Part shown: positions 1 to 8,949 of the stretch, in pieces
Layout of the letters: each line of letters begins with the position of its first letter
How positions within the stretch are numbered: position 1 is the stretch's first letter
From: an uncultured Alphaproteobacteria bacterium
GTDB taxonomy: Bacteria; Pseudomonadota; Alphaproteobacteria; RF32; CAG-239
Assembly (NCBI GenBank): GCA_944390035.1
Contig: CALXOP010000035.1
Location: 1-42,162, forward strand
Length of the DNA: 42,162 bases
Direction: 5' to 3'
The notes under the pieces: generated by a model
Seen by the model: only the letters and a program-made list of their open reading frames with translations
Database searches by the model: none
What the model was told of the DNA's origin: nothing
Program-made: the position numbers and the translations under genes

Positions 1-2
1 CT

Positions 3-1001
3 TTCTCCGTGACGGAAGTTCGGGCACAAACCTGCGTTGTGCCGCCGACTTGCGAAGGCTTGGGCTATGACAAAACTGCCTCCGATTGCGGCGGTTTGGC
101 AAAACTGCGCTGCCCGTTTGATGACTCAAAATATTTCTGCACCGCTTACCGGAATCCCGATGGCTCTGCTCCGGTAACTGTTGGCGATATTGTGTATTCT
201 GATGGTACTTATGCCAATCCAGAAATGCTTCAACCAACCAAAACACCTATCGGAGTGATATATAACTCTAATGGCGGTTATTTTGTGGCTTTTGATGATT
301 ATGGGAGTTTTAGATGGAGCTCATCTATGTCTTGTTCAGGCTATACTACTGGTGCCAGTACCTGGAGCGTTCCAAAAGAAAACCAATTAAAAGAAATGTA
401 TAAAAATATCACAACCTTAAACGCATCAATAGACTTGTTTGCTAAAACTAAACTTGAAGGAAAGTATGCATATTTCTCTGACGGGGTTCGTGTATATTAT
501 GTGGATATGTTGACAGGTCAATCAGGTAGTGCTAGTTTGGACTCGTTTCCAACGCGTTGTGTCAATACTTTAGCAAATTTAGCTAATGGTACTACTCCAA
601 CACCAACGACATACAAGGTCGGGGATACTTATATGAAAGATGGCGTGGCTTTAGGTAAAGTTGTTGAAGTGGACAGTACCGGAAAGCATGGCGTTGTGGC
701 ATTTTCAGGAGGAAATGCTACAGGAAGTGATGCGTCTGTTGTTTGCGCCTCTAAATCTTCCGGAGGGTTGAACTGGACTTTATCAACAGGTGAGAATGCT
801 TGTAAAATTATCAAAAACGCTGGTATTTTAGATGATTGTAGTTATTCTTTTGCTAGCATCACTTGTGGAGTACATAGTACTTCAGCTCCAGGCGCATGCA
901 AGGGTGGTAGCTGGCAGACTTGTCCTAAAGCTACAGGAAATAAAAGAATAAATTGTTCTGCTTCGGATACGCTATCATTCGTCTGTGAAGCACCGTTCTA
1001 G
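3..1001 (+). CDS. Cys-rich secreted protein with two repeated modules, 5' end cut off
   Basis: The reading frame is open to the left edge, so the gene is partial. The GTG at position 9 is probably internal, because the residues around it (VRAQTC) look like the end of a signal peptide with an A-x-A-like cleavage site. The mature part is rich in Cys, Gly, Ser and Thr. Two modules begin with the related strings VGDIVYSDG and VGDTYMKDG. Each is followed by a Gly/Val-rich beta segment and a W-containing stretch, which recalls DUF1566/Lcl-type surface proteins. The start TCEGLGYDK...CGG...CPFD...YFC is another Cys motif. Function is unknown; an exported or surface protein is the best guess. A bidirectional terminator follows, and the next gene is on the other strand. 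Confidence 0.6.
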   Translation, partial: FSVTEVRAQTCVVPPTCEGLGYDKTASDCGGLAKLRCPFDDSKYFCTAYRNPDGSAPVTVGDIVYSDGTYANPEMLQPTKTPIGVIYNSNGGYFVAFDDYGSFRWSSSMSCSGYTTGASTWSVPKENQLKEMYKNITTLNASIDLFAKTKLEGKYAYFSDGVRVYYVDMLTGQSGSASLDSFPTRCVNTLANLANGTTPTPTTYKVGDTYMKDGVALGKVVEVDSTGKHGVVAFSGGNATGSDASVVCASKSSGGLNWTLSTGENACKIIKNAGILDDCSYSFASITCGVHSTSAPGACKGGSWQTCPKATGNKRINCSASDTLSFVCEAPF

Positions 1002-1020
1002 GACCTATCATCGAGCAAAA

Positions 1021-1047
1021 AAAACACCGCCATAAAGGCGGTGTTTT
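1021..1047. terminator. Bidirectional rho-independent terminator
   Basis: An 11-bp perfect stem (AAAACACCGCC / GGCGGTGTTTT) with a 5-nt loop, A-rich on one side and T-rich on the other. It lies between convergent genes and can end both the Cys-rich protein transcript and the yfgM-bamB-der operon. Confidence 0.85.
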
Positions 1048-1070
1048 GATATTCATAAAATTTTATGTAA

Positions 1071-2507
1071 CTATTCTTTAGGTTTGTTTTTATTGCGCAA
1101 AGGAGCACGCTTTTCCTTTTTATCGGCGTAGGGGTTTCCGGTTTTGCGCACGGTAATCCGAATAGGAATACCTCCCAAATTAAATGTCTCACGCAAATTG
1201 TTGGTCAAATAACGCAAATAGGAATCAGGCAGGCCTTCAGGATTGCTTGAGAACATATAAAATGCCGGTGGTCTGGTCTTGGCTTGCGTAATATAACGCA
1301 ACTTAATCCGACGTTTGTTTTTGCCCAAAGGCGGCGGGCAATTATCTTTAATATCTTCAAACCACTTGTTTAAGGGGGCGGTTGGAATACGGACATTCCA
1401 ACGATCATAAACCTTAAATACTGCACTCATCAATTTATCCAACCCCTCTTTCTTTAGGGCTGAAATTGTAACCGTCGGAACGCCCTCAACTTGAGTGAGA
1501 GAGGTTTGCAGTTTGTCATTGAGCTTTTGTAAGGCTTCTTTGCGGTTGGCAATATCCCATTTATTAACGGCAATTACCAAGGCGCGCCCCTCATCAATCA
1601 CCTCGCGGGCAATGGTTAAATCTTGTTTGTCAAGCACGGCATCGGCATCCAAAACCAAAACCACGACTTGAGCCATATAGGCGGCATGCTTGGTGCTGGC
1701 AGCCGACATTTTTTCCAATGAATCTTCTACTCTTGAGTGGCGTCGTAATCCTGCTGTATCAACCAAAATGACCTTACGGCCTTTCCACTCCCACTCATTG
1801 CTGATGGCATCACGTGTCACCCCGGCCTCAGGACCGGTCAGCATCCGTTCGTCATTGAGCAGGGCGTTCACCAAAGTAGATTTTCCGACATTAGGACGTC
1901 CGACAATGGCCAATTGAATTGGTTTGGCCTTTGCTTTGGCATCCAAATATTGCGTGACTTCTTCGTCACTCATGCCGTCAAAGTCTATTTTTTCATCTTC
2001 TTTTTTAGTATCTTGCTTGTAGTGGGGTCGCAATGCCTCATATAAGTCTAACAAGCCCAAACCATGCTCGGCCGAAAAGGGAATAGGTTCGCCCAAACCG
2101 AGCGCATAAGCCTCATGAATACTGTCTTCTTGGAGTTTCCCTTCACACTTATTGGCCAACAATATGACCGGCTTTCCGCTTTGTCTGACTAAATCTGCAA
2201 AATGTTTGTCAAAGGGTTGAACACCGTCTCTGGCATCAAACAAAAACAAGCAAACATCGGCATCTTCGATAGCTTTTTTTGTTTGCAACCACATTCTTTT
2301 TTCCAGATTATCTTCATTTGAGTATTCATATCCGGCAGTATCAATCACCACTAAGTCCAAATTTTGGAGCTTAGCTTTTGCTTCTTTACGGTCGCGTGTC
2401 ACCCCCGGCTTATCATGTACAATTGCCAACTTTCTGCCGACCAAACGGTTAAACAACGTCGATTTTCCGACATTAGGTCTGCCGACAATTGCCAGTTTAA
2501 TACTCAT
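1071..2507 (-). CDS. der: Ribosome-assembly GTPase Der (EngA)
   Basis: Der is a double-GTPase protein needed for late 50S ribosomal subunit assembly. Two G domains are visible: GRPNVGKST near residue 9 with DTAGYE and NKCE, and a second GRPNVGKST near residue 203 with DTAGLRR and NKWD. A C-terminal KH-like domain (KIRLRYITQAKTRPP, FNLGGIPIRI) and a basic tail follow. The length, 478 residues, is normal for the family. The ATG is preceded by an AAGGA Shine-Dalgarno and lies 14 nt after the bamB stop. It is the last gene of the yfgM-bamB-der operon, the same order known from gammaproteobacteria. The two acidic stretches between the G domains (KKEDEKIDFDG) are typical linker sequence. Confidence 0.97.
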   Translation of the reverse strand: MSIKLAIVGRPNVGKSTLFNRLVGRKLAIVHDKPGVTRDRKEAKAKLQNLDLVVIDTAGYEYSNEDNLEKRMWLQTKKAIEDADVCLFLFDARDGVQPFDKHFADLVRQSGKPVILLANKCEGKLQEDSIHEAYALGLGEPIPFSAEHGLGLLDLYEALRPHYKQDTKKEDEKIDFDGMSDEEVTQYLDAKAKAKPIQLAIVGRPNVGKSTLVNALLNDERMLTGPEAGVTRDAISNEWEWKGRKVILVDTAGLRRHSRVEDSLEKMSAASTKHAAYMAQVVVLVLDADAVLDKQDLTIAREVIDEGRALVIAVNKWDIANRKEALQKLNDKLQTSLTQVEGVPTVTISALKKEGLDKLMSAVFKVYDRWNVRIPTAPLNKWFEDIKDNCPPPLGKNKRRIKLRYITQAKTRPPAFYMFSSNPEGLPDSYLRYLTNNLRETFNLGGIPIRITVRKTGNPYADKKEKRAPLRNKNKPKE

Positions 2508-2521
2508 TTGCCATTAATCCT

Positions 2522-3853
2522 TTACTTATATGCAATCAAATCTGCATTATTAGTGGTTAAAATTGTGATACCGTCAGCCACAACCGGAGGCACTTCAACG
2601 CCGTCATCCAGTGCCACAAAGCTCATAATTTTTCCGGTATAAGGCGAAACCGCAAATGCATATCCGCTGGATGTTGCCACCAACAAGCGATTGTCGGTTA
2701 ATACCGGACCGCTCAAGAACACACCGGATTTGTCATCATCGGATGTTCCCAAAGGAATTTTGGTGCTCCAAACAATTTTACCCGTCTCAGCCTCAATAGC
2801 TAACAAATCATTTGTGTTTGAAAGAACAAACAACATTCTTCCGGCAACCCATGGCTGATTGGTACTGCCGATATCTCTTTCCCAAATTCTTTCACCGGTA
2901 CGAACATCAATCGCGACCAAAATATCGTTATGTCCGGCGGCATAAACCACATTGCCGCTAATCACCGGATTAGCCTTAACGGCATTAATATTTGCCAAAG
3001 AATTGTTGCGAGCATGAGCCGCCAACCAGTCAGACCACAAAGGTGAGCCGGTTGAACCCTTAAATGCTCTTAATTCGCCGTTCGAAAAAGCAGCTACAAT
3101 CAAGTCTTGATAAGGGTCATACGCAGGACTTGCCCCGCCGACCAAAACCGTTTGCTCTTGAGCTGACTTATAGCGCCACTCTTCAGTACCCGTTTGGGCA
3201 TTTAAGGCAATTAAAGTATTGTCGATTGTTTGCACCAAAACACGGTCATTAGCCACTGTCGGCGCAATTCTAATCGGCATACCGGCATTATAGAACCAAA
3301 CTTTTTTACCCGTAATCATATCCAGCGCAAACACGCCGCCAAAACCGGTTGTGGCATAAATTTTGCGCTTATATTCGGCTAAACCGGCGCCTTTAAGCGA
3401 GGTTGATTTATCATCTTTAATTAAGGGTTTAAGTTTTCTTTCCCAAATTTTTTCACCGTTATCCAAGCGATAAGCGCTGACTGTCGCATCAGCATCAATT
3501 GCAAAGACGACTTTGTAGGCCATAATCGGCGTAGCAATCAAATAGTCTCTTTTAGAGTTTCCCTCACCGAAATTAGCATCCCAAAAGGCGGTCAATTTGC
3601 TTCCGGTTTGCAAATGCTCCATACGGTGAACGGAGTTTCCGCCGCTTTGTGACCAACTTTTATTGGTGTGAGGTCTGGGCAACACGACTTTATATTCGCC
3701 CTCAGGATAATCGGGACGTACTTTCGCCTCGGTGTTTAGGACGGAAATTCTTTCGCCGTCCAATACCAATCTGTCTTTAGAAAACATCCCGCAGGAAGCC
3801 AACATCATACAAGCAACCACGGTTGTAGCTTTTGACAATTTATAAGGGCGCAT
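2522..3853 (-). CDS. bamB: Outer membrane assembly lipoprotein BamB
   Basis: BamB is the beta-propeller lipoprotein of the BAM complex, which inserts beta-barrel proteins into the outer membrane. The N-terminus has a signal sequence ending in a lipobox LASC (Cys21). The rest is a chain of PQQ-like blades, seen as repeats such as YRLDNGEKIWERKL, LDMITGKKVWFY, LNAQTGTEEWRY, IDVRTGERIWER and IEAETGKIVWST. At 443 residues it is slightly longer than the E. coli protein. A strong GAGGAGAAG Shine-Dalgarno precedes the ATG. It sits between yfgM and der with 20-nt and 14-nt gaps, so co-transcription is likely. Confidence 0.95.
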   Translation of the reverse strand: MRPYKLSKATTVVACMMLASCGMFSKDRLVLDGERISVLNTEAKVRPDYPEGEYKVVLPRPHTNKSWSQSGGNSVHRMEHLQTGSKLTAFWDANFGEGNSKRDYLIATPIMAYKVVFAIDADATVSAYRLDNGEKIWERKLKPLIKDDKSTSLKGAGLAEYKRKIYATTGFGGVFALDMITGKKVWFYNAGMPIRIAPTVANDRVLVQTIDNTLIALNAQTGTEEWRYKSAQEQTVLVGGASPAYDPYQDLIVAAFSNGELRAFKGSTGSPLWSDWLAAHARNNSLANINAVKANPVISGNVVYAAGHNDILVAIDVRTGERIWERDIGSTNQPWVAGRMLFVLSNTNDLLAIEAETGKIVWSTKIPLGTSDDDKSGVFLSGPVLTDNRLLVATSSGYAFAVSPYTGKIMSFVALDDGVEVPPVVADGITILTTNNADLIAYK

Positions 3854-3873
3854 TGCCTTCTCCTCAAATGAAA

Positions 3874-4563
3874 TTATTTATCAATCGAATTTAATGCCGA
3901 GAGCATATCTTGAACTCTTAACTTTAAGCCATCGCTCAAATCCGGAGAGTTCAAAATTTCGGTATAAAGAGCCTTGGCCTTTTCAATATTGCCTTCACGA
4001 ATTTCGAGCATGGCCAACATTTCTTTCGCAATATTTTTCCAAGAGCTTTCCTCGCTCATCAGCGGGGTGAGCAATTTTTCAATTTCGGCTCTCGGTGCGG
4101 TATCGAGTTTGTAAGAGGCTAATTTCACTGCCGTGATATGGCGCATTTTCGGGTTAACGTTCTCATCATTGACAATTTGTTCTAGCTTAGCCAAAGCCTC
4201 ACTGTTCTTTCCTTGCTCAAATAAAACGTTAGCTTTTTGAATTTCGGCAATATCGCTGTAAATTCCTTTGTTTTTTTGCTCGATTTCAGCCAATACCTTA
4301 AGGCTTTCATCATATTTTCCCTGAGCTTGAAGGTTAAGTGCATAGGCATAAGCGTCGGACCAAGTCTCATTTCTTTTGACTTGCCAAGCCTTAAAAGTTT
4401 CAAAGCTGACGGCAATGGTCAAAACGACAATGACGGCGATAATAATCTGCAAACCATAAGTATCCCAAATTTTTTTGAGCTTATCATTTTGCACATCTTC
4501 TGAAACTTCTCTGAAAAAGTTTTCAATCGCTCTTGATTCTGCACTTGTTTCTTTCTTTTTCAT
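3874..4563 (-). CDS. YfgM-like TPR membrane protein
   Basis: First gene of the operon that continues with bamB and der. A cytoplasmic N-terminal helix (SRAIENFFREVSEDVQNDKLKKIW) is followed by one membrane segment (LQIIIAVIVVLTIAV, about residues 40-58) and then a periplasmic helical region with TPR-like repeats (AYALNLQAQGKYDESLKVLAEI, ANVLFEQGKNSEALAKLEQI, GNIEKAKALYTEIL). This matches the YfgM family (TPR_21), an ancillary SecYEG and periplasmic-chaperone partner in E. coli. I chose the ATG at 4563; an in-frame GTG at 4572 would add three residues and no Shine-Dalgarno clearly decides between them. The gene order supports the call more than sequence identity does. Confidence 0.85.
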   Translation of the reverse strand: MKKKETSAESRAIENFFREVSEDVQNDKLKKIWDTYGLQIIIAVIVVLTIAVSFETFKAWQVKRNETWSDAYAYALNLQAQGKYDESLKVLAEIEQKNKGIYSDIAEIQKANVLFEQGKNSEALAKLEQIVNDENVNPKMRHITAVKLASYKLDTAPRAEIEKLLTPLMSEESSWKNIAKEMLAMLEIREGNIEKAKALYTEILNSPDLSDGLKLRVQDMLSALNSIDK

Positions 4564-4662
4564 TTTCCACACTCACTTTATTTCAGGGTTACAGCTACAA
4601 ATATCTTTTATATATACCTCAAAATCCCAACAAGGCAATCATTTAATCCGATTCGCTGACAA

Positions 4663-5844
4663 TTATTTCCGAATAATATCATTAATCAAAAAGGCTCTTA
4701 CCCATTTTAAGTCTTCCAGCGGCAATTTTTTGCCAAAAATCATAGTTTTGCAGTCTGATGATATGGACAAAAAATACCTATCTGTTGAGGGGTCAAAGTT
4801 TACGTCAACCGATTCTATATCGGCTTTGTTAAGCTCATTATCTTTGCGAGAGTGCAGCATAAATTTGTGTACGATAATTATTTTGTGCGGTTTGATGACG
4901 ATTTTGTCTTTGCGGCACAAGAGCCAAACTGCAAGCAAAATAAGCAACACGCCGCAACCGTATAATGCATTTTTCCAGACCGTATCGGTAATATTTAATC
5001 CGAACTCATCCGACAACGCCGAGCACAACAAAAAGACCCCGAACAGCCCAATTCCGAACCAAGAGATAAAATTATAAGCATCCCAAACAAATTTTCTGGA
5101 TTTAAGGACGGTCTTATCTCTTTTGCGCACAAGGGCCAAAGACGGCGGCAACGGGGCGCGGTCATCATATTTGTTTTCAATTAATCCGGCCTTTGCCAAA
5201 TCTTGCAAGGACTTATCCAAATCTTCCACATTTCTGACCGCCATGCCCTCATCGGTCATAAAAATTGCCGGCAGATTTAATCCTTTGGCATAATATTCCC
5301 ACATCCGTCTGATTTTTTTATCCGAGGTGCTGATATAAAGCGGCGCAATTTTGTTTTTGTTTTTGTGATAGAGCTCAATAATATATTTATTTTTATTCAA
5401 AAAACCGAATTGAAAAAACTCGATTCTGAAACGAACGCCTTCATAATTTTGCAATTTTTCTTTCACATGTTGCTTTTTGCCCCATACCGGCCGATGAATA
5501 ATTTCCACGCTATCTTTGGAAAGAAAAATTTTTTTATATCGGATATAAGAAAAAATCAAAGACACGACAATCCAAGTACCCAGAGCCACAATCACCCAGT
5601 CAAACATCCAAGGTTTCATAAACGTATCGGCCATGGCGGCATCGCTTCCGACCATGTCAAAAGAGCTGGGCGCCCCTCTAAAACCGTTAAAAAACTCATA
5701 AAGTCCGAGCAACACCAACATCGCCCCGAACAACAATCCCGGATACAAAATGCTCAAAGCAATTCTGTCGGATTTTTTGGTGGGAAGATTTTCCAACCTT
5801 ATTTCAAAACTATGGCTAAAGTGGTCAGGTGCATTAAATTTCAT
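4663..5844 (-). CDS. Membrane protein with duplicated 2TM + PH-like domain
   Basis: 393 residues, family not recognised by name. Two copies of one layout can be seen. A pair of hydrophobic helices (IALSILYPGLLFGAMLVLL and WVIVALGTWIVVSLIFSYI) is followed by a beta-rich soluble region (KIFLSKDSVEIIHRP through IAPLYISTSDKKIRRMW). A second pair (FISWFGIGLFGVFLLC and ALYGCGVLLILLAVWLLC) is followed by a similar beta-rich region (KIVIKPHKIIIVHKF through DLKWVRAFLI). The soluble parts resemble bacterial PH-like domains (bPH2/YdbT type); this is inference. An AGAAGGAATA Shine-Dalgarno precedes the ATG. It stands alone downstream of the divergent diguanylate cyclase gene. No function can be assigned beyond an inner-membrane location. 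Confidence 0.8.
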   Translation of the reverse strand: MKFNAPDHFSHSFEIRLENLPTKKSDRIALSILYPGLLFGAMLVLLGLYEFFNGFRGAPSSFDMVGSDAAMADTFMKPWMFDWVIVALGTWIVVSLIFSYIRYKKIFLSKDSVEIIHRPVWGKKQHVKEKLQNYEGVRFRIEFFQFGFLNKNKYIIELYHKNKNKIAPLYISTSDKKIRRMWEYYAKGLNLPAIFMTDEGMAVRNVEDLDKSLQDLAKAGLIENKYDDRAPLPPSLALVRKRDKTVLKSRKFVWDAYNFISWFGIGLFGVFLLCSALSDEFGLNITDTVWKNALYGCGVLLILLAVWLLCRKDKIVIKPHKIIIVHKFMLHSRKDNELNKADIESVDVNFDPSTDRYFLSISSDCKTMIFGKKLPLEDLKWVRAFLINDIIRK

Positions 5845-5881
5845 GTCATTATTCCTTCTATAATAATTATGACGTAACTAT

Positions 5882-5889
5882 GCTATAAT
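5882..5889 (+). promoter_or_regulatory. Extended -10 promoter of the diguanylate cyclase gene
   Basis: TGCTATAAT is an extended -10 element with a perfect TATAAT at 5884-5889. No good -35 is seen, as expected for extended -10 promoters. The predicted start near 5896 gives a leader of about 110 nt. Confidence 0.55.
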
Positions 5890-5933
5890 ATTTTAATTAA
5901 ATAATCATCAATTTTTTTTTGCATAATTCTTCT

Positions 5934-5974
5934 AAAGATTCAATTAATGTTAACACTCTCACGTTAGAATCTTT
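5934..5974 (+). promoter_or_regulatory. Hairpin in the leader of the diguanylate cyclase gene
   Basis: AAAGATTC (5934-5941) pairs with GAATCTTT (5967-5974), and TAAC (5951-5954) with GTTA (5963-5966), leaving an ACTCTCAC loop and a 9-nt one-sided bulge. It lies between the promoter and the Shine-Dalgarno AGAAGGA. There is no T-run after it, so it is not a terminator. It does not look like a known c-di-GMP riboswitch to me. Confidence 0.4.
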
Positions 5975-6005
5975 ATAAATTTATTAAAATTAGAAGGAAA
6001 AGCTA

Positions 6006-7775
6006 ATGGGAAGTATAGAAATTTTTGCCAACGATTTATATACGGATATAACACTTTGGGGTTTGGTCTTGCTGTTTTTCACCGCCATTTATTGCAGCTA
6101 TAATCTCAACCTCAACCGTGCAATATGGTATTTGTTTGCCGGACTTGTGGCAGAGTTTCTGAGCTCTTGGTATGGCTATCACATCAGCTACAATGCCTCC
6201 GCCGCCACAATTAGTATGCTGGTGGCCGTAGAATTGACATTTATCTTAATTTCGGTTGTGTTATTGGCATTGTCAGCCTCTGAGATTTTGACCGGAAAGG
6301 CTCCTGTTGCGGCTTATGCCGTAGGCGGGATGGTCTTTGGTTTAGCTGCCATAATCTTCTTCTGCTTTATTTCTCCCGACGGCGACATGATAAACAATAT
6401 GCGCAAAATTTTTCCTATTGCAGGTTTTGCTTATCTTATGGCCAGTTTTTGGTCGCAAGCCTCGGCTCAACAACAAACCGGCTATTGGGTTGCAGCCTCT
6501 GCCACCAGCATAACGACGCTTTACTTGCTATTGCGATTGTTTAATATTGGTTATTTTGTTGAGCATACTTGGTATATTTCGCTGTTCACTTATATTGCCT
6601 TAGCTTTCTCTCTCATGATGCTAAAAAACGGCTATGCCTATAAAAAGGTTGAAAACCTTGAAAATGAGATAGAAAAATACAACCGTCGTTTGGAAGAAAT
6701 TATCAAATCCTCACCTTTCCCGATTGTCATTTCTCGTTTAAGCGATGATAAGATTTTGATGGCCAATGACAATGCCGTAAAATTATTTGGCATTTTGCCA
6801 TCCGAGCTGGAAAGATATCATCTGAAAGACTTTTTTGCCGATGGCGACAATCGTCAACTCTTAAACGAACGCTTGGAAAAAGAAAAAGAAGTGCATGATT
6901 TTGAGATTTTGGCCAAGGCCATTAATGGAGAAACGCCGTTTTGGTTGCTGACATCTGCCAACGTCATTGATTATAACTATGATATTGCCCTATATTGTTC
7001 TTTCCAAGACATCACCAGCCGCAAAAATCGCGAAGCCGTGTTGAAAAATCAGGCGATTCGTGACCCTCTGACCTCTTTGTTCAATCGTCGCTATTTTGAA
7101 GATGAGGTCAATCGCCGTATTGCCGCCGCCCAAGCCAACCATCAACAATACAGTGTTTTGATGATTGATGCCGACCACTTTAAGCGCGTCAATGATACCT
7201 ATGGGCACAAAACCGGAGATAAAGTTTTGATAGAATTATCTTCCACCACCGAAAAATCACTGCGGCAAGATGATATTGTTGCGCGTTACGGCGGTGAAGA
7301 ATTTGTGGTCTTTTTGCCGGCTCTGTCGGCAGAAGAGGCCAAAGTTGTTGCCGACCGCCTTCGCGAGACCATTTCTAAAATCGTTGTTCACTCCGACCAA
7401 GGAGACGAAGTAAGGTTTACGGTCAGTATCGGTATTTCCTCCTCGGCTATTTCCGATAATATTGATACTTTGATAAAAACTTCGGATGAGGCTTTGTATC
7501 GTGCTAAAGAAAGCGGTAGAAACCGTTGCGAAATTTTCACGGTTGACGATTTGAAAAACTTTAATGCATCTGTAGAATACAAAGATGAAAGTGCAAATCA
7601 CCACCCGATATTTGATAAAGAAAATACCCAAGAGATTTCTTTGCTGGATGGGGTCGATGCCAATCACATTGTCGAAAATCAAACCCAAATCGAAGAACCC
7701 AAAAAAGCAGAGCCGACCGCTGCCAAAGAAGTCGATTATCCAATTCTCGGAGTAGATAATGACGAGTTCAAATAA
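6006..7775 (+). CDS. Membrane diguanylate cyclase (7TM-like + PAS + GGDEF)
   Basis: The protein makes cyclic di-GMP from two GTP. The first 210 residues hold about seven hydrophobic helices of a MASE-like sensor region. A short coiled segment (KVENLENEIEKYNRRLEEI) leads into a PAS domain at about 235-335 (SPFPIVISRLSDDKILMAND; YCSFQDITSRKNREA). The GGDEF domain at about 345-510 has DPLTSLFNRRYF, DADHFKRVNDTYGH and the active signature GGEEF at residue 429. RQDD lies exactly five residues before that signature, so the inhibitory I-site (RxxD) is intact. An acidic, disordered tail of about 75 residues follows. AGAAGGA precedes the ATG. The stop overlaps the next gene by 17 nt. Confidence 0.93.
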   Translation: MGSIEIFANDLYTDITLWGLVLLFFTAIYCSYNLNLNRAIWYLFAGLVAEFLSSWYGYHISYNASAATISMLVAVELTFILISVVLLALSASEILTGKAPVAAYAVGGMVFGLAAIIFFCFISPDGDMINNMRKIFPIAGFAYLMASFWSQASAQQQTGYWVAASATSITTLYLLLRLFNIGYFVEHTWYISLFTYIALAFSLMMLKNGYAYKKVENLENEIEKYNRRLEEIIKSSPFPIVISRLSDDKILMANDNAVKLFGILPSELERYHLKDFFADGDNRQLLNERLEKEKEVHDFEILAKAINGETPFWLLTSANVIDYNYDIALYCSFQDITSRKNREAVLKNQAIRDPLTSLFNRRYFEDEVNRRIAAAQANHQQYSVLMIDADHFKRVNDTYGHKTGDKVLIELSSTTEKSLRQDDIVARYGGEEFVVFLPALSAEEAKVVADRLRETISKIVVHSDQGDEVRFTVSIGISSSAISDNIDTLIKTSDEALYRAKESGRNRCEIFTVDDLKNFNASVEYKDESANHHPIFDKENTQEISLLDGVDANHIVENQTQIEEPKKAEPTAAKEVDYPILGVDNDEFK

Positions 7776-8907
7776 GGCCTCTTGCGGGGTAGAAAATCTG
7801 TGCGGAGGCTGTCCGCTGCGCCATTTATCTAAAGCAGAATATCAACGCACCAAAGCCGAAAAGATAAATGCCGTCCTTAAAGGCATAAAACTGGAAAATT
7901 TACCTCTTTCCCAACCGCTGTTTATTGGCGATGGAACCAGAAGAAGAGCTACTTTTGCCTTTAATTTTTCTAAAGGCAAAATGATGCTTGGATTTAATGC
8001 TTATCACAGCAACGAACTTGTTGATTGCGGTAATTGTTTGTTGTTACGCCCCGAAATTCGCCAAGCTCTGCCCAAACTCAAAAATTTACTGGCCGATTTG
8101 TGCACTGAACCTTTTGTCTCCAAGCAAGGCAAAAAAACAGTTTCCACAAGGCTGACCAAAGGCGATTTAGCAATCACTTTGGCAGATAATGGCTTGGATG
8201 TGGTCATAGAACTGCCGCAAATGCCGGAATTAAATCATCGGATGATTATTTCCGAACATCTCTCTTCTCTGCCGGAGGTCATCCGTGTTTCTTGGCGGCG
8301 TCGGGTCGATGACAAGCCCGAGGTCATTGTTGAAAAATTAGCCCCGCAAATCAAAATCGGCTCAGTTGCGGTATATATTCCGGCCGGAACCTTTCTCCAG
8401 CCCTCTCAACAAGGAGAACAAGCACTCATTTCCCAAGTTTTGGAATATTTGGGGGAGGATAGGGGCAAAATTGCCGACCTCTTTTGCGGCGTTGGCACAT
8501 TTTCTTACCCTCTTTCGGCGTTAAAGGGCAATTCTATAACCTCAATCGATTCTTCGGCGGATTTGTTGGAAGGGTTTCAACGCTCGGTTAATCGGAATAT
8601 GATTTCCAATATTACGATTAAAGCCAAAAATTTGTTCAAATACCCGCTAGATGAACAGGAGCTGAAAGACTTTGATATTGTGGTTTTTGACCCGCCCCGT
8701 GCCGGAGCCAAAGCCCAAGTCGAAAAATTAGCCAATATGGGGAAAATGGGACCTCACAAAATCATAGCCGTTTCGTGCAATCCCGAAACCTTTGTGCGCG
8801 ATGCCAATATCTTGCTGAGCGGAGGCTGGCACTTGCAAAATTTGCGTATGGTTGACCAGTTTATCTATTCTGACCACAGCGAAATCGTTGCGTTGTTTAC
8901 AAAATAA
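7759..8907 (+). CDS. RNA (uracil-5-)methyltransferase, TrmA/RlmCD family
   Basis: An S-adenosylmethionine-dependent enzyme that methylates C5 of a uridine in rRNA or tRNA; which one cannot be told. The N-terminus carries C9, C15 and C18, with C90 or C93 a likely fourth ligand of the iron-sulfur cluster typical of RlmC/RlmD. The SAM-binding loop is ADLFCGVGTFSYP. The motif DFDIVVFDPPRAGA and the catalytic-Cys motif SCNPETFVRD are both present. The length (382 residues) and the absence of an N-terminal TRAM domain make it closer to RlmC than to RlmD. It overlaps the end of the diguanylate cyclase gene by 17 nt, which suggests translational coupling, although the functions look unrelated. Confidence 0.88.
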   Translation: MTSSNKASCGVENLCGGCPLRHLSKAEYQRTKAEKINAVLKGIKLENLPLSQPLFIGDGTRRRATFAFNFSKGKMMLGFNAYHSNELVDCGNCLLLRPEIRQALPKLKNLLADLCTEPFVSKQGKKTVSTRLTKGDLAITLADNGLDVVIELPQMPELNHRMIISEHLSSLPEVIRVSWRRRVDDKPEVIVEKLAPQIKIGSVAVYIPAGTFLQPSQQGEQALISQVLEYLGEDRGKIADLFCGVGTFSYPLSALKGNSITSIDSSADLLEGFQRSVNRNMISNITIKAKNLFKYPLDEQELKDFDIVVFDPPRAGAKAQVEKLANMGKMGPHKIIAVSCNPETFVRDANILLSGGWHLQNLRMVDQFIYSDHSEIVALFTK

Positions 8908-8949
8908 ATAAGAACGTCTATATTAATTCTCAAAAAAGAGGAATAGACC

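Noticed and set aside
7257..7688. A 143-codon minus-strand frame opposite the GGDEF domain
   Set aside because: Antisense shadow of a conserved domain.
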